Shown here piece by piece: positions 54,540 to 64,000 of a stretch of 64,000 nt of DNA. The position numbers were made by a program, and so were the translations under genes. Origin of the DNA: Muricea muricata (taxonomy: Eukaryota; Cnidaria; Anthozoa; Malacalcyonacea; Plexauridae); the NCBI GenBank assembly GCA_963855995.1, contig OY979716.1, forward strand, positions 22,521,321 to 22,585,320. The letters are read 5' to 3'. Positions within the stretch are counted from its first letter, which is position 1. Each line of letters opens with the position of its first letter. The notes under the pieces are model-generated. The model did no database searches and was not told the DNA's origin. It saw only the letters and a list, made by a program, of their open reading frames with translations.

Positions 54540-55600
54540 AACAAATATGTAGTCAAAAAACTTAATTCATAACAAAGAAAACCCCCAAAAGAGAGGTGAA
54601 TCCTTTTTTGCCCATGTACTGTCAAAATTGACTGTTGCATCAGTAATGCCATCACCGTCCTTGCTCGTGTCGCCTGGATCCGGATCAGTATCGTCTTCAT
54701 GTTATAAGTTTTCTCAATTTCTCTCCTGCTTTTAATAGCTCAGCCTCAGCCTCTGCTTCCAAAATAAAATTCACTTGGTTGTAATATGCCTGCTTTGATA
54801 TACATGGCATGTTCATAATGCCGCAAAATGATGACAGTGATTCATAACCCCCACCAGTCTCCAAAGAATGGTACACATACAACTCTTCTGGTTCACAACA
54901 AATGATCGACCTTTATCTGTTGTGGTTGTCGATGTAGGCATTTTTGTGGAACTGTTACACTCAGAACACTCCATTGAAAACTCAGATATCAAGCCAGCCC
55001 TGCCATCAGTATTTTCACTAAGACCAAGTTGACCTGAAATACCACAATGCCACAATCATCGTTTGGAAAGTATTTCAAGTAAATTCATTTAAAATAAATA
55101 TGTCAATTAATATCCTAAAAGCAGAAGCTCCCTAACTTATAATATCATAAGCAGTAGTTATTTCGCTTATTGTAAGCAAACTGATCAAACAAAGAGGCAT
55201 TTAAAATAGTAACAAACCTTCTGGACATTTATGAATATCTGACAACGTGGCTACAGCCTGACAACAGGTTGACATCAATAAGTCGGTAACTGCTGCTTAC
55301 ATCTTCTTCATTTTCAGCATCGGAGTCACTAGATGAGTGATTGCTCGTTGAAAAAAACCCTTTGGTTGGTAAGTTTATGCCTAGACGCTCCCCAACTGGA
55401 GCAGATACTTGATCCAAAGTATCGTCGGTGGTCTCAGTGCACGAGCTTGTTGATGGCTGTTCATGTTTATGACAACCTGGTTGATTCTCATCTTTTGACA
55501 ACGTTGGGACTCCAGAAAACCCTTTACTCCTTCTTTTGTTTTTGTATTTACTTCTATATCTTTCTCGCCAACCATATTTTAAATAAAACAACACAAAAAC
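54540..55600 (-). pseudogene. Kolobok/'Mutator-like domain' transposase, N-terminal part, decayed
   Basis: A start near ATG 55577, then a basic segment (YRSKYKNKRRSKGFSGVPTL) reached by a frameshift, a Ser/Asp-rich linker and YRLIDVNLL (55270). A later exon (~55035) gives SENTDGRAGLISEFSMECSECNSS and RSFVVNQ. After a shift it gives VYHSLETGGGYESLSSFCGIMNMP (54870-54800), then DATVNFDSTWAKK (54620), which holds the first candidate catalytic Asp. Everything beyond ~54540 is unrecognisable. The block order matches the abundant metazoan transposases annotated as Mutator-like domain proteins; the TTAA flanks favour Kolobok. At least three frameshifts or stops. Confidence 0.65.
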
Positions 55601-55810
55601 AGTCGATATTCGAAAGTTTTCTAGTCACCCAGCGTTGTATATAGCAATTTCCAAAACAAATATGCATAATGAAAAAATACGCATGGCCAAAGCATGTAAC
55701 CGCTGCTAAATCTTTCTATAAGTGGGCCCACAATGTATTTTTGTATTAAGGGAGGGGAGGGACTAGAATATTGATCGAAAAACAGGATAATATCCACGAA
55801 TTGCATCTTC

Positions 55811-55824
55811 GTTTCCATGGTAAC
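55811..55824. promoter_or_regulatory. RFX X-box-like palindrome
   Basis: GTTTCCATGGTAAC fits the X-box consensus and lies ~235 bp upstream of the decayed transposase start. Function is inference. Confidence 0.4.
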
Positions 55825-56003
55825 AGAATTCAAAAATAAAGAGTCCTTCTTTAAAACCCATTTTAACATCTTTTACAAGACAATACCACACAAAAAACAA
55901 ATCAACTACATTATTTAGATGCTAAGGAAGGTTTTTGAGCAAAAATCAACTTTTCCGAGTTGTTTCAGGTAGACCCCCACCTTAAGAAAATGTCAACAAA
56001 TCA

Positions 56004-56095
56004 AAACGCTCATACGACTTTTTTCACATGTGAAAAAATATCGTACCACCAATCAAAAAGCTCATACGACTTTTTTCACATGTGAAAAATATAGT
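56004..56095 (+). repeat. Direct repeat with TTTTTTCACATGTGAAAA
   Basis: CTCATACGACTTTTTTCACATGTGAAAA occurs twice about 50 bp apart just outside the TTAA element. The palindrome TTTTCACATGTGAAAA resembles the pair beside the tyrosine recombinase gene (34023, 34072). Confidence 0.8.
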
Positions 56096-56639
56096 ATGCA
56101 GTGAAATACGAATTTTATATTTCAGCCGAATACTACACGCAAATCTCTATACTCATATAATAAATGAGATTCTTTGTAATGCAGTGGAAGAGTTTGATGA
56201 TAAGAAAGAAAGCAAAAACAAGCTCAGGACAAAGACGACGAACAGAATATTACAGGGGAATACTATCCCAGGGGAATATTATAGGGGAATATTACAGGAG
56301 ATTATTAATTTATTAATTGTTTTTCTTTTGAATTTGGTCATTGTTTTCAGCCCCGCTCTCCCCTTTTGAAATAAAAAACAGCCCCCCAGCTTTTCAAACG
56401 CTTCACTGACAGGGGATATTAAATATATTTTATGTGAAAAATAAGTTAATAATGATAATAATAATATTTAAAACATATATAGCGCAAATTGATCAGCATG
56501 CTAATATGATCAAATGCGCTTTCAACAATGGAAATCTAATTATTAAAACTAATCTAATTATACACATCAGCTAATTACTCAGCCATGAAAAGCTTTTCTG
56601 AAAAGCTTGGTTTTTAACATTTTTTAAAACTAGTAAAAT

Positions 56640-56950
56640 GCTGAAGCGCAATTACACGATCTCTCCGAATACTTCCTTGAGGCGATGCCGGACTTCGATA
56701 AAGCGATGAGCTGGAGTGCCATCTCTTGCCCACCAAAGACCTCGAAATAATCCCTCCCAAAATTGATTGCTAAAGTGCATGGCAAGTTGCGGAGAAGCAA
56801 ACTCGTTCAGCATTCGTAGATATGCCAGGCCGTTCACGTTCCCATAAAAAAAGTAAGGCCCTAAAATTACACTTTTACCGCAGAGTACTGCCCAGATGAT
56901 GAGTTTAGTGATCGAAGTTAAATGCCGGTGGATCCTGCTTCATCTCTGAT
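56640..56950 (-). pseudogene. Tc1/mariner-type transposase, central fragment
   Basis: The minus strand reads ITKLIIWAVLCGKSVILGPY, FFYGNVNGLAYLRML, NEFASPQLAMHF and LWWARDGTPAHRFIEVR, then stops at 56652. GPYFF...G.VNG.YL and the (Q/R)DG.PAH block with a catalytic Asp are typical of the family whose C-terminus is at 43.9 kb. Both ends are missing. Confidence 0.8.
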
Positions 56951-57498
56951 AAAAATTCTTTTCAAAAATTTTTGTGCCGACAGCGTTCGTTAAATCAATT
57001 TGAATAGCGTAGCCCACTCGTTCCTTGCTTGACTGAAAGAAGATGGGAGCACTGGATAGGAGGAAGTTCTTCAGTAATATTATAGCTCAGTGGTTGAAAC
57101 TAACGTACGCTGACACGCACAAGCAAGCGTATCGCTGACGCAATATGAATGAACATTCATGCTTCGCTCAGCTAGGTTCATGTTCGTTTCATGTTTATGT
57201 GTGTGTTTTTAGCAGAAAATGAATGAAATTTATTCACGAATACAATTGCAAAAGTTTCGGGTAGGAGTTTTTTTTTATGTTGATATTGTTGCAGAATCGG
57301 TGTGACTGTACACGCATTATGGCCGTTCTGATTGGCGCGCGTTTATGCCGTTTAATGTAAAATATATATTATATGCATTTACTGTAAATTTAAATATCGC
57401 GCATAGAATTATTTTTTCTTTTAATCTACATTTTCCCGTAGAATCGAGGCTTCAGTACATAATTTCTTACAATACGTGGTTTATTTTTGGTCTTTAGA

Positions 57499-58976
57499 AA
57501 AACCGAAATCGAAGGGGAAATGTGTTACGAATGACGACATTCTTGTAGAGCAACCACATCGTGTTGGTGAACTGCTAAACAATGCTTTGGAAGAAGCAGA
57601 AGAATTGTTTTCTAACAACAAAAAAAGGGGTAAAAGGAAGAAGGCAAAAAAAGACAGTCATATCGAGACCCACTGGAATAACAAGGGACGTCGAGTGTAT
57701 CAAATGTTCAGAAAAAGTAAAATATATAATTTGTATATGAATTATGATCTGATATTCTCATTTATACACATGTGCATCCACACATGTTTTGTAGTATACA
57801 GCTACATGTACGTGTTAATGCTATTTTCAGGCACATTAGTCAAAATTATGTATGTACAATACGTTTAACACATTAGCAAAGCCTGGCTGCCCTTGCAGGA
57901 TTACAAATTTTGTGTCACATTTGCATCTAAATATACTATGCATTGTGAATAAAAAAACTGACGCCTTTGATGATAATTTGAATATGAAAGGCATCAGTTT
58001 TTTTATCCACCTTGTATATTGTAATCCCATGAGGCATTGACGCTTAAACACTTGTAAACAATTATTAAAAAGTTAGTCCCATCATGCTTTCCCGTTCATA
58101 TTGTACATTTTACTACAGTCGATGACAACCTTAATAGACCTTTCCGGTAATTATATCACAACCACATGAAAGCAAGGCTGAAGAGCCTGGTAATATAGGC
58201 TGTGAGGGTATGTGCCTTCTTGCAGGCCCCTCAGCCACACTTTTATGTAATTACCGGAAACTCGGAAAGGTCTGTTGAAATAGCTATGTATGTATGCCTA
58301 TATATGCCAGGTTTTTTTGCTGTGTCAAACCATTTTGCCTACTGTAAACATCTAAATTGCAATGCACTGTAGGTCATTACGTCTGTGATTTATTTACAGT
58401 ATATACAGTGTGTTATGGAGAAAGTTGGAAATTATGAGTCTCATGCTTTGGGGACAAAGTTGATCAAACTGTATAATTTTGCCATTATCCAGTTATAGAC
58501 TTTTATCCACTGTGTTGCAAGCGAGATATTTAAGCTGTAAAGTCACTGAAGTTGAAGCTGAAAAACTTTAATTTGCAGTAAATTACCTGTAATTACTCTT
58601 TTATTCCTATAATTAATATATAAATTGTTTATAGTAGAATTTACTTTTATTGAAGGAACATTGCTAGATAATTTTACTTGTGAAAGGGAGAGTCCTACAC
58701 TATATTGGGTTATTAATATACAGTACATATAGAAGAATGCAGTTGTTTATTGTACATAAAGTTCACTGGTTATTCCTGACGATAAGGTTGTTTGCATGCT
58801 GTGCCAAAAAGAATGTGCACTATCAAATGTGGCAAATGTAATTTCCAGTATCTTTGCCATGGATGTGATGATGTAGTGCATACAGACAACACTTTGCATG
58901 ACAGAGAATATTGGTCCAAAGGATTTTTCCATTATCTCCCACCAACACAGGGTGTTTCAATTGAAGGAAAACTTGT
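57499..58976 (+). pseudogene. Two exons of a KDZ-like (?) transposon gene
   Basis: Exon A (~57495-57715) follows a TTTTGGTCTTTAG acceptor and encodes a Lys-rich segment with DDILVEQPHRVGELLNNALEE and a basic patch. Exon B (~58795-58976) encodes CTIKCGKCNFQYLCHGCDDV then VHTDNTLHDREYWSKGFFHY and LPPTQGV, ending before GTATAA. The CxxC...CxxCD...H...LHDR.W..GF..LPP layout is a Cys/His motif I associate with Kyakuja-Dileera-Zisupton proteins, with moderate doubt. No further exon is seen before the next transposon starts at ~59.3 kb, so the gene is truncated or interrupted. Confidence 0.4.
58135..58280. mobile_element. ~145-bp MITE with AGACCTTTCC ends
   Basis: AGACCTTTCCGGTAATTATA at the left is mirrored by TTACCGGAAACTCGGAAAGGTCT at the right with a 7-bp indel. 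AAAGCAAGGCTG and CTCAGCCACACTTTTATG also pair. It lies in the presumed intron between the two exons at 57.5 and 58.8 kb. Confidence 0.7.
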
Positions 58977-59284
58977 TTATAAAGGTATAATTATCCTATT
59001 AGAGTGCTAGACTCTCCCATTGACAAGCAAAATCGTATGACAGACAGAGTAAAAGAATAAAGCAGGGCGCATTTGGGCACATTGCTGCAGCTGCATAATA
59101 GGTTAACAAGACACATTGGCAAATTGTTTAGTTAACCCATTGAACAAGGGCAGATTTCGTTTTAAGCCAATCAGCGCGTTTGTTTACATTTTCACCCTCC
59201 ACCAATCAGAGCGCTTTAAATTTGAAAACATGAACAAAAGGAGCGAGAAAATATTGTCCCATTCTAAGGCCTCCGTGAGCTACA

Positions 59285-62200
59285 ATATTTACTTTTTTGG
59301 TCTAAAACCAAAAGGATATATTAAAACAGGAATATATCTAAAATTCTGTCGTGGGACTTTTCGTAATTCGACCCAGAACGAGAAATATCGATGTTTTAAT
59401 TTATGTCATGATCGCGCTCTATTACGTTAATTGCAATAATATATAATTGATCCGATGAGTCATTTTGGGAAATCGTAGCCGGTGAATATCCGGTACTTAT
59501 TCGCCGAAAGTAGTGCGCATATGCAATTAACAGTTACCTTCAGCATCGATTCTATGGGATGCCTGATCTTTGCCACATTCGAATTCGTTGCAACAAACTA
59601 TTTATGGCTCTTTCATCGACCTCTTCTCCGGACTGAACCTCGAGCTCGTCAGCGCCCTCATCATTGCAGTCATCTGTTTCGCTTTCTTCGTCACTTTCTC
59701 GTTCGTTGTCTGCCACAGTTTCCTTAAGGTCGTGGTGGAACACAGCGTCGTTTGCCACCTTGCCAAGGTCTTCAATCTTTTGCTTCAACGTCGATTCACA
59801 AATCTTACAAACACTGATGTCCGGCAAGACGCATTCAATGTGGAATGAATGGCCACAACCGCGAAATACTTTCCACAGGGGACTTTGTCTGTTACACTCA
59901 AGTAAATCGCATTTTCTATGGTGTAAAACAGTAAAGCTTAGGTGAGTTACTTCTATTAAATTTCGTACAGTATTTTAAATCATGAACTGTCAATATATAT
60001 GTTATGTATAAATCACAATAAAGGTATACTGGATTTTTTTCAGTAGTCCCGTTTGATTCATTATTCAATTATCCAACATTCCTATAACCTTTAGTATTTT
60101 GTAAAAGACCCACTATTTACACTTCCTGTGTAACTACCCTAAGTTAAACACTGGTAATGGCACTGATCTTTTTTTTCAATACAATACAATATCTGATTAT
60201 CATCAAATAATAATATTTTTACTCACCTATAAACTCTCACCCCCCCCCCTGCCCCTGCCCCTACTAAGTCAATAAATAACATTTAAATCATATTTAATTA
60301 CTGTACCTTGTAGGATTTGGAGCTTGCTGAACAGAGGTGAAACCAAGAGGCAAGACTCGATTAGTTACAATCTTTTCTCCAAACAAATCTGGCAGGTGCC
60401 ACTTTGTAATGTTTTTGAGTTGTCGTATAACTCGGGGTTGCTGGTTTGCCATGTGAGGGTGATTATTAATACATTCAAACTTGGTGGTGAGGAATTTTGC
60501 AGCCTTTGTTTTCAAGGCATTGATTCCCTTGGCACTGTAATTGAATCTTTTAGGTGGCACAAAGTCAGACTTGAAAGAGTGTAGTTCATGCTTGCATGCA
60601 TCAATTTCTTTAGCCTTCAATGCAATCTGCTCTGCTGAATCAGTCTGATTGGTTCTTGCCCGTAAGATGGAGTGAAAGTTTTCCACAGGATATTCATCGA
60701 AGGCCACAAGATACTGACGCAAGGTTTCAAACATGGAGTGAGCATTATCTTTCCAGTGCTTAAACAAGGACAGCATAATGAGTAATACTTTGTTGTAGTG
60801 GCGTCTGCAAAATACAGTGCACATGATCCAACAGTGAAGTAATGACTGGCAGTATTGATCAAAGTTGTTGCACTTGAAGACGATGGAATAAATGCTCAAT
60901 ACAAGGGGAACATAGTTGTCAAGCAGGTTTACCAAGGTGAGGCACTGGACATCCTTACACTTGTCAAAGACTGATAAAATTGTGTCTCGAATAAGTGTCC
61001 ATCCTCCATAAATAACCTCTAGCAATAATGATATTCGCCAAGCTTTAGGTTTTTTTGCTAGCTTTGCCTTTTTCCCAAATAAGAATGAGTCATATATTAA
61101 TAAATCAGCAAATATTTCATGAAATATAAGCAATACACATTCTCTTGCATTCAGAGAAATATGTAAGGGACCAATAAGAGGAGCAACATTCTGGAGAGCT
61201 GAAGGCAAGAATGGAGCTTTGGAAAAGACCAATCTTCGAATATAGAATTGCATTGGCCAGTCACCGATGAATGGAGTAATGAAGTGATCAAGGTATAGTT
61301 GTAAACCACCAGATAGCATTTTGTTAACAGCAGTTAGAACATCTTCACATGACTTCAGTGACATTTCAATACTGTCTACAAGTTTCGTGTTATCCATGCA
61401 CCTCATCTCATTTAGTTCAGTTTGTTGAAAGTCATGGGTCACAAGCCTCTGACGCTCAGACTCAGGACTAAAATATTTGGCCACCACCCAGTCAGGCATA
61501 TTTTCTGAATATGTCTTGGATATTTTGTGCATATTGGTTGAAATAAAGCTTTTCATTTTAGAGATTTCCACAGGGGATTTTGGCAACAAATCTACTTTCT
61601 CCTGGTGCACTGCTTTTATATTGGGGAACACCTTTACAAGCAAAGTAGACATGTGTATGGCATTTGTTTGTTTCTTAGTCTCTGGTCGATGCATGGTGTG
61701 AATATTGTGGTAGTCGTCAATACAAAATATTAAGAACTGCTCATTTTCTACTGCCGATTCAATAAAGCTAGCAACAGTACTTGAGTGTGATGCTGAGGAG
61801 GACTTTGCTTTGGCTTGTACTGTGTGTGGACGTGCTGCAATACCCAGATTTCTTAGTGACTGGAGTCCTTGTTCAGTTATACCAAACTGCTTAAGTGTTC
61901 TCGACAAGGTTACTTGGAATGTATTAGACCTTTGGGACTGTGAATATATCATGATGTATATTACAACCATTGTTCGCAATTTGCTAAGGTGTTTGCGCTT
62001 AGTGGACATTCGATCCGAACATATGGCATCATTTATGCAGTTGTAGAGATTCTGAGCACCAGCATCCCTGCATAATTTTTCAAAAACAGTGGGGTCCATT
62101 TCTGGCTGTGGTAGACTGGCAATGTGGAATCGAATTTTGATGAGGTCTTCCCTAAAGTTGGGACAGAATGATGCTCTTGCAAGAAGAGATGCATATTCAT

Positions 62201-64000
62201 CTGCGGGGAGGAAAACACCATCCACCGTTTGGCACTCTTTCTCTGTGACATTTGGCAACTTGGACATGTACAAATCCTGGCTTTCTGTGCTGGCTGCTTG
62301 GCTGGGGGAACTTAAAGTGATTGTTGTTGCGTTGCTAGTTTGACTATCATCATTGTGTAGATCATCTTTCCATATTCTTTCAGACTCATCTGCTGCTGGT
62401 GTGACATCACTGCTGGTACTTTGGCTACTTGGCTGTTCTTGCTCGATGTCATCAGACTGTTGACTGGTATGGTATTCAGTTGAAGTTGAACACTCAGTAC
62501 TCATAAACTATATGGTGGTAATGGCAATAGTATATTTTAATTAAATATATTAATTGTTACAGTTATGAGCTAATTTGTAACAAGGAGATAACTTAATATT
62601 CTAATTATGATTACTGAACCCTTCTTCTTCAGACCACCTGACCACACTTGAGGTAATTTTTTATAATTGCATCATTAAAGGTCAGTGCTTAAGGTCCAGG
62701 GGATAGAACTGGTTCTCATCATTAAAATGACACTGATGATAGTAACATAATAACATTAAACCTGATACAATAGGCTTTTTGCTTATGCCTATCTGCTGCA
62801 GTGAAACCCCTAATTTGCTGATCATATATGGCACCTGGCAAATTCTTTGTGCCACATTGGCTGGGCATAGGTGAGCCAGCAGAGTATCTGGTTGATTAAA
62901 TGTGTTCATGCCAAACCCAAAGAAGCATTCGTTACTTAGGGAAATTTTGCAAGAACCCAAGACTGGAAGTTGATATGAGACATGTACAATTTTCCATTTT
63001 AAACCCACAAAACCCACACTTTGGAAACTTGCACACATCTCATTGATGGGATATTTCCATTAATGATATTTAACATTCACATGCATTGGATTTTTAAAAC
63101 CCACTGCCATAAATGATTGCATGGGATTTTGGGCTCTTGTAAGATTTTTCTGTGTTAGGGCTCTATTATCCTATTATCATAGATTAGTAGAATAGTGAGC
63201 ATGTTGGTGAACAGAAAATAAAACATTTGACATAGCAGACTTAAAATTTCCATACCTGGTTGTGCTGAAAACTCTTTTTCACATCTTCAAGTTCATTTTT
63301 TGCAAAGAATTTTGTTATTTTTCGATTAGTCGAACATATTTTTAGGCATATCGAGCAAAGATGGTTTATTTTATGTCGGCATTTTTTTCCCAATTCTGCC
63401 TCGATATATTGCTGTAAAGCACTTGCCACAGTGAGGAAACCACGGGCCTGGAGATTGACAATTTTACCCTCGTCTTTTTTGACCATGTTTCGTGAAAAGG
63501 ATTTTAGCAAGCCTTTTTAAATTTTGGCATTTCGTCGCTCTTTGAGGTTAAACACCAAGTTTTTTTGAAAATCAAAGGGTGGAAAACATTTGCATTCTTT
63601 TTCGCGCCTTTTTCCCGAGAAATTCACACAATTTAGGGAAATCCGCGAGTAGAAACATTTTAGTATGCAGTTAGCGAGAAATACATCGCTCAAAATTTCT
63701 GCCTGATTTCTTTTTTTAATTTTGTGCATAAACCGCGTTAATAAAATTCCTTTTAATAATCCTATGCTGAAAAATAAAGACAGAAAATATCTTGCGAAAA
63801 CCTCGCGCCGAATTTCCCAAAATGACTCATCGGATCAATTATATATTATTGCAATTAACGTAATAGAGCGCGATCATGACATAAATTAAAACATCGATAT
63901 TTCGCGTTCTGGGTCGAATTACGAAAAGTCCCACGACAGAATTTTAGATATATTCCTGTTTTAATATATCCTTTTGGTTTTAGACCAAAAAAGTAAATAT
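59285..64000 (-). mobile_element. DNA transposon with long terminal inverted repeats, right end beyond window
   Basis: 59285-59473 and 63812-64000 are reverse complements over 189 bp with few mismatches and continue past the window edge. They enclose one spliced minus-strand gene (59552-63486) that starts ~330 bp inside the right repeat and ends ~80 bp inside the left one. The high TIR identity and unbroken gene suggest a recent or active element. The outer end and target duplication cannot be seen. The superfamily is not identified. Confidence 0.85.
59552..63486 (-). CDS. Putative transposase with C-terminal RING-like finger, three exons
   Basis: Exons 63256-63486, 60307-62507 and 59552-59936 join in frame (introns CAG|GTATGG...ATAG|TTT and ACAAG|GTACAG...TAAG|C), giving 938 residues. 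Exon 1 (MVKKDEGKIVNLQ...) has HKINHLCSICLKIC, a small zinc motif. Exon 2 starts in a Ser/Thr/Gln-rich tail and contains LIFCIDDYHNIHTMHRP, GDWPMQFYIRR, APLIGPLHISLNARE and EYPVENFHSILRARTNQTD. Asp 263/264, Asp 415 and Glu 608 (numbered from MSTECS) are candidate DDE residues; this is inference. Exon 3 encodes HRKCDLLEC...GCGHSFHIECVLPDISVCKIC, a RING-type layout, then a Glu/Asp-rich tail. The exon 2 blocks resemble large uncharacterised multicopy families in invertebrates and fungi. Sole gene between the long inverted repeats, so probably the transposase. Confidence 0.72.

Larger units (their letters stand above)
51595..55981. mobile_element. 4.39-kb unit flanked by TTAA (Kolobok/piggyBac-type target)
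   Basis: TTAA (51591-51594) precedes GGTGGGGTCTACC, and GGTAGACCCCCACC is followed by TTAA (55982-55985). A TTAA duplication is used by piggyBac and Kolobok elements. Inside lie a 2.36-kb palindrome (51595-53952) and a decayed transposase (54550-55600). A third copy of the terminus (GGGTCTACCTGAAA) sits at the internal junction, 53945-53958, so the unit may be two related elements fused or nested. Confidence 0.7.

Noticed and set aside
57947..58013. Transcription terminator-like hairpin (AAAAAACTGA...TCAGTTTTTTT)
   Set aside because: No gene context and a eukaryotic genome; more likely a small foldback.

Overview
The window looks like metazoan nuclear DNA, most likely from a cnidarian, though this rests on gene style and not on a diagnostic marker. 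It is AT-rich and scattered with (TA)n tracts. It has spliced genes with GT/AG introns, TTAGGG-type telomere repeats, a secreted PAN/EGF gene, non-LTR and Penelope-like retroelements, Tc1-type transposons and metazoan Crypton-type tyrosine recombinases. There is one 200-N assembly gap (30763-30962).

Only one locus reads as an ordinary host gene: a minus-strand gene at 36185-38563 with a signal-peptide exon, a PAN/apple exon and an EGF-like exon, whose splice phases fit. Most other recognisable features are mobile DNA, living or dead.

Layout. 1-5.3 kb: a LINE tail, a RING-finger remnant and a ~2.8 kb element whose inner arms are arrays of an 11-bp palindrome. 5.3-12.5 kb: few genes, several foldbacks. 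12.5-14.5 kb: a three-exon tyrosine recombinase (minus strand) with a foldback downstream and short palindromes upstream. 15.4 kb: a 160-bp perfect telomeric array. 15.8-21.4 kb: two broken LINEs, one carrying an inserted CACATGTG array. 21.5-36 kb: TA tracts alternating with CACATGTG arrays, a Tc1-type non-autonomous element (two copies), two Penelope-like elements with GIY-YIG domains (one followed by a well-formed hammerhead ribozyme motif), three copies of a foldback+MITE composite, and an intact single-exon tyrosine recombinase bounded by 23-bp perfect inverted repeats. 41.5-44 kb: a dead LINE and a Tc1/mariner fragment. 44.4-51.3 kb: a ~6.9 kb transposon with degenerate long terminal inverted repeats, encoding a DDE-like protein plus a PIN/XPG-like nuclease and a Cys-rich tail, broken by stops and frameshifts. 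51.6-56 kb: a TTAA-flanked unit containing a 2.36 kb palindrome and a degraded Kolobok/Mutator-type transposase. 57.4-59 kb: exons of a KDZ-like gene. 59.3-64 kb: an apparently intact three-exon gene of unknown family with a C-terminal RING-like finger, lying between long terminal inverted repeats that run off the window.

The most promising material is the 59.3-64 kb transposon, the two tyrosine-recombinase elements and their foldbacks (including a motif shared between foldback loops), and the subterminal palindrome arrays. No homology search was run. Family names come from recognised motifs, and splice sites were read by eye.
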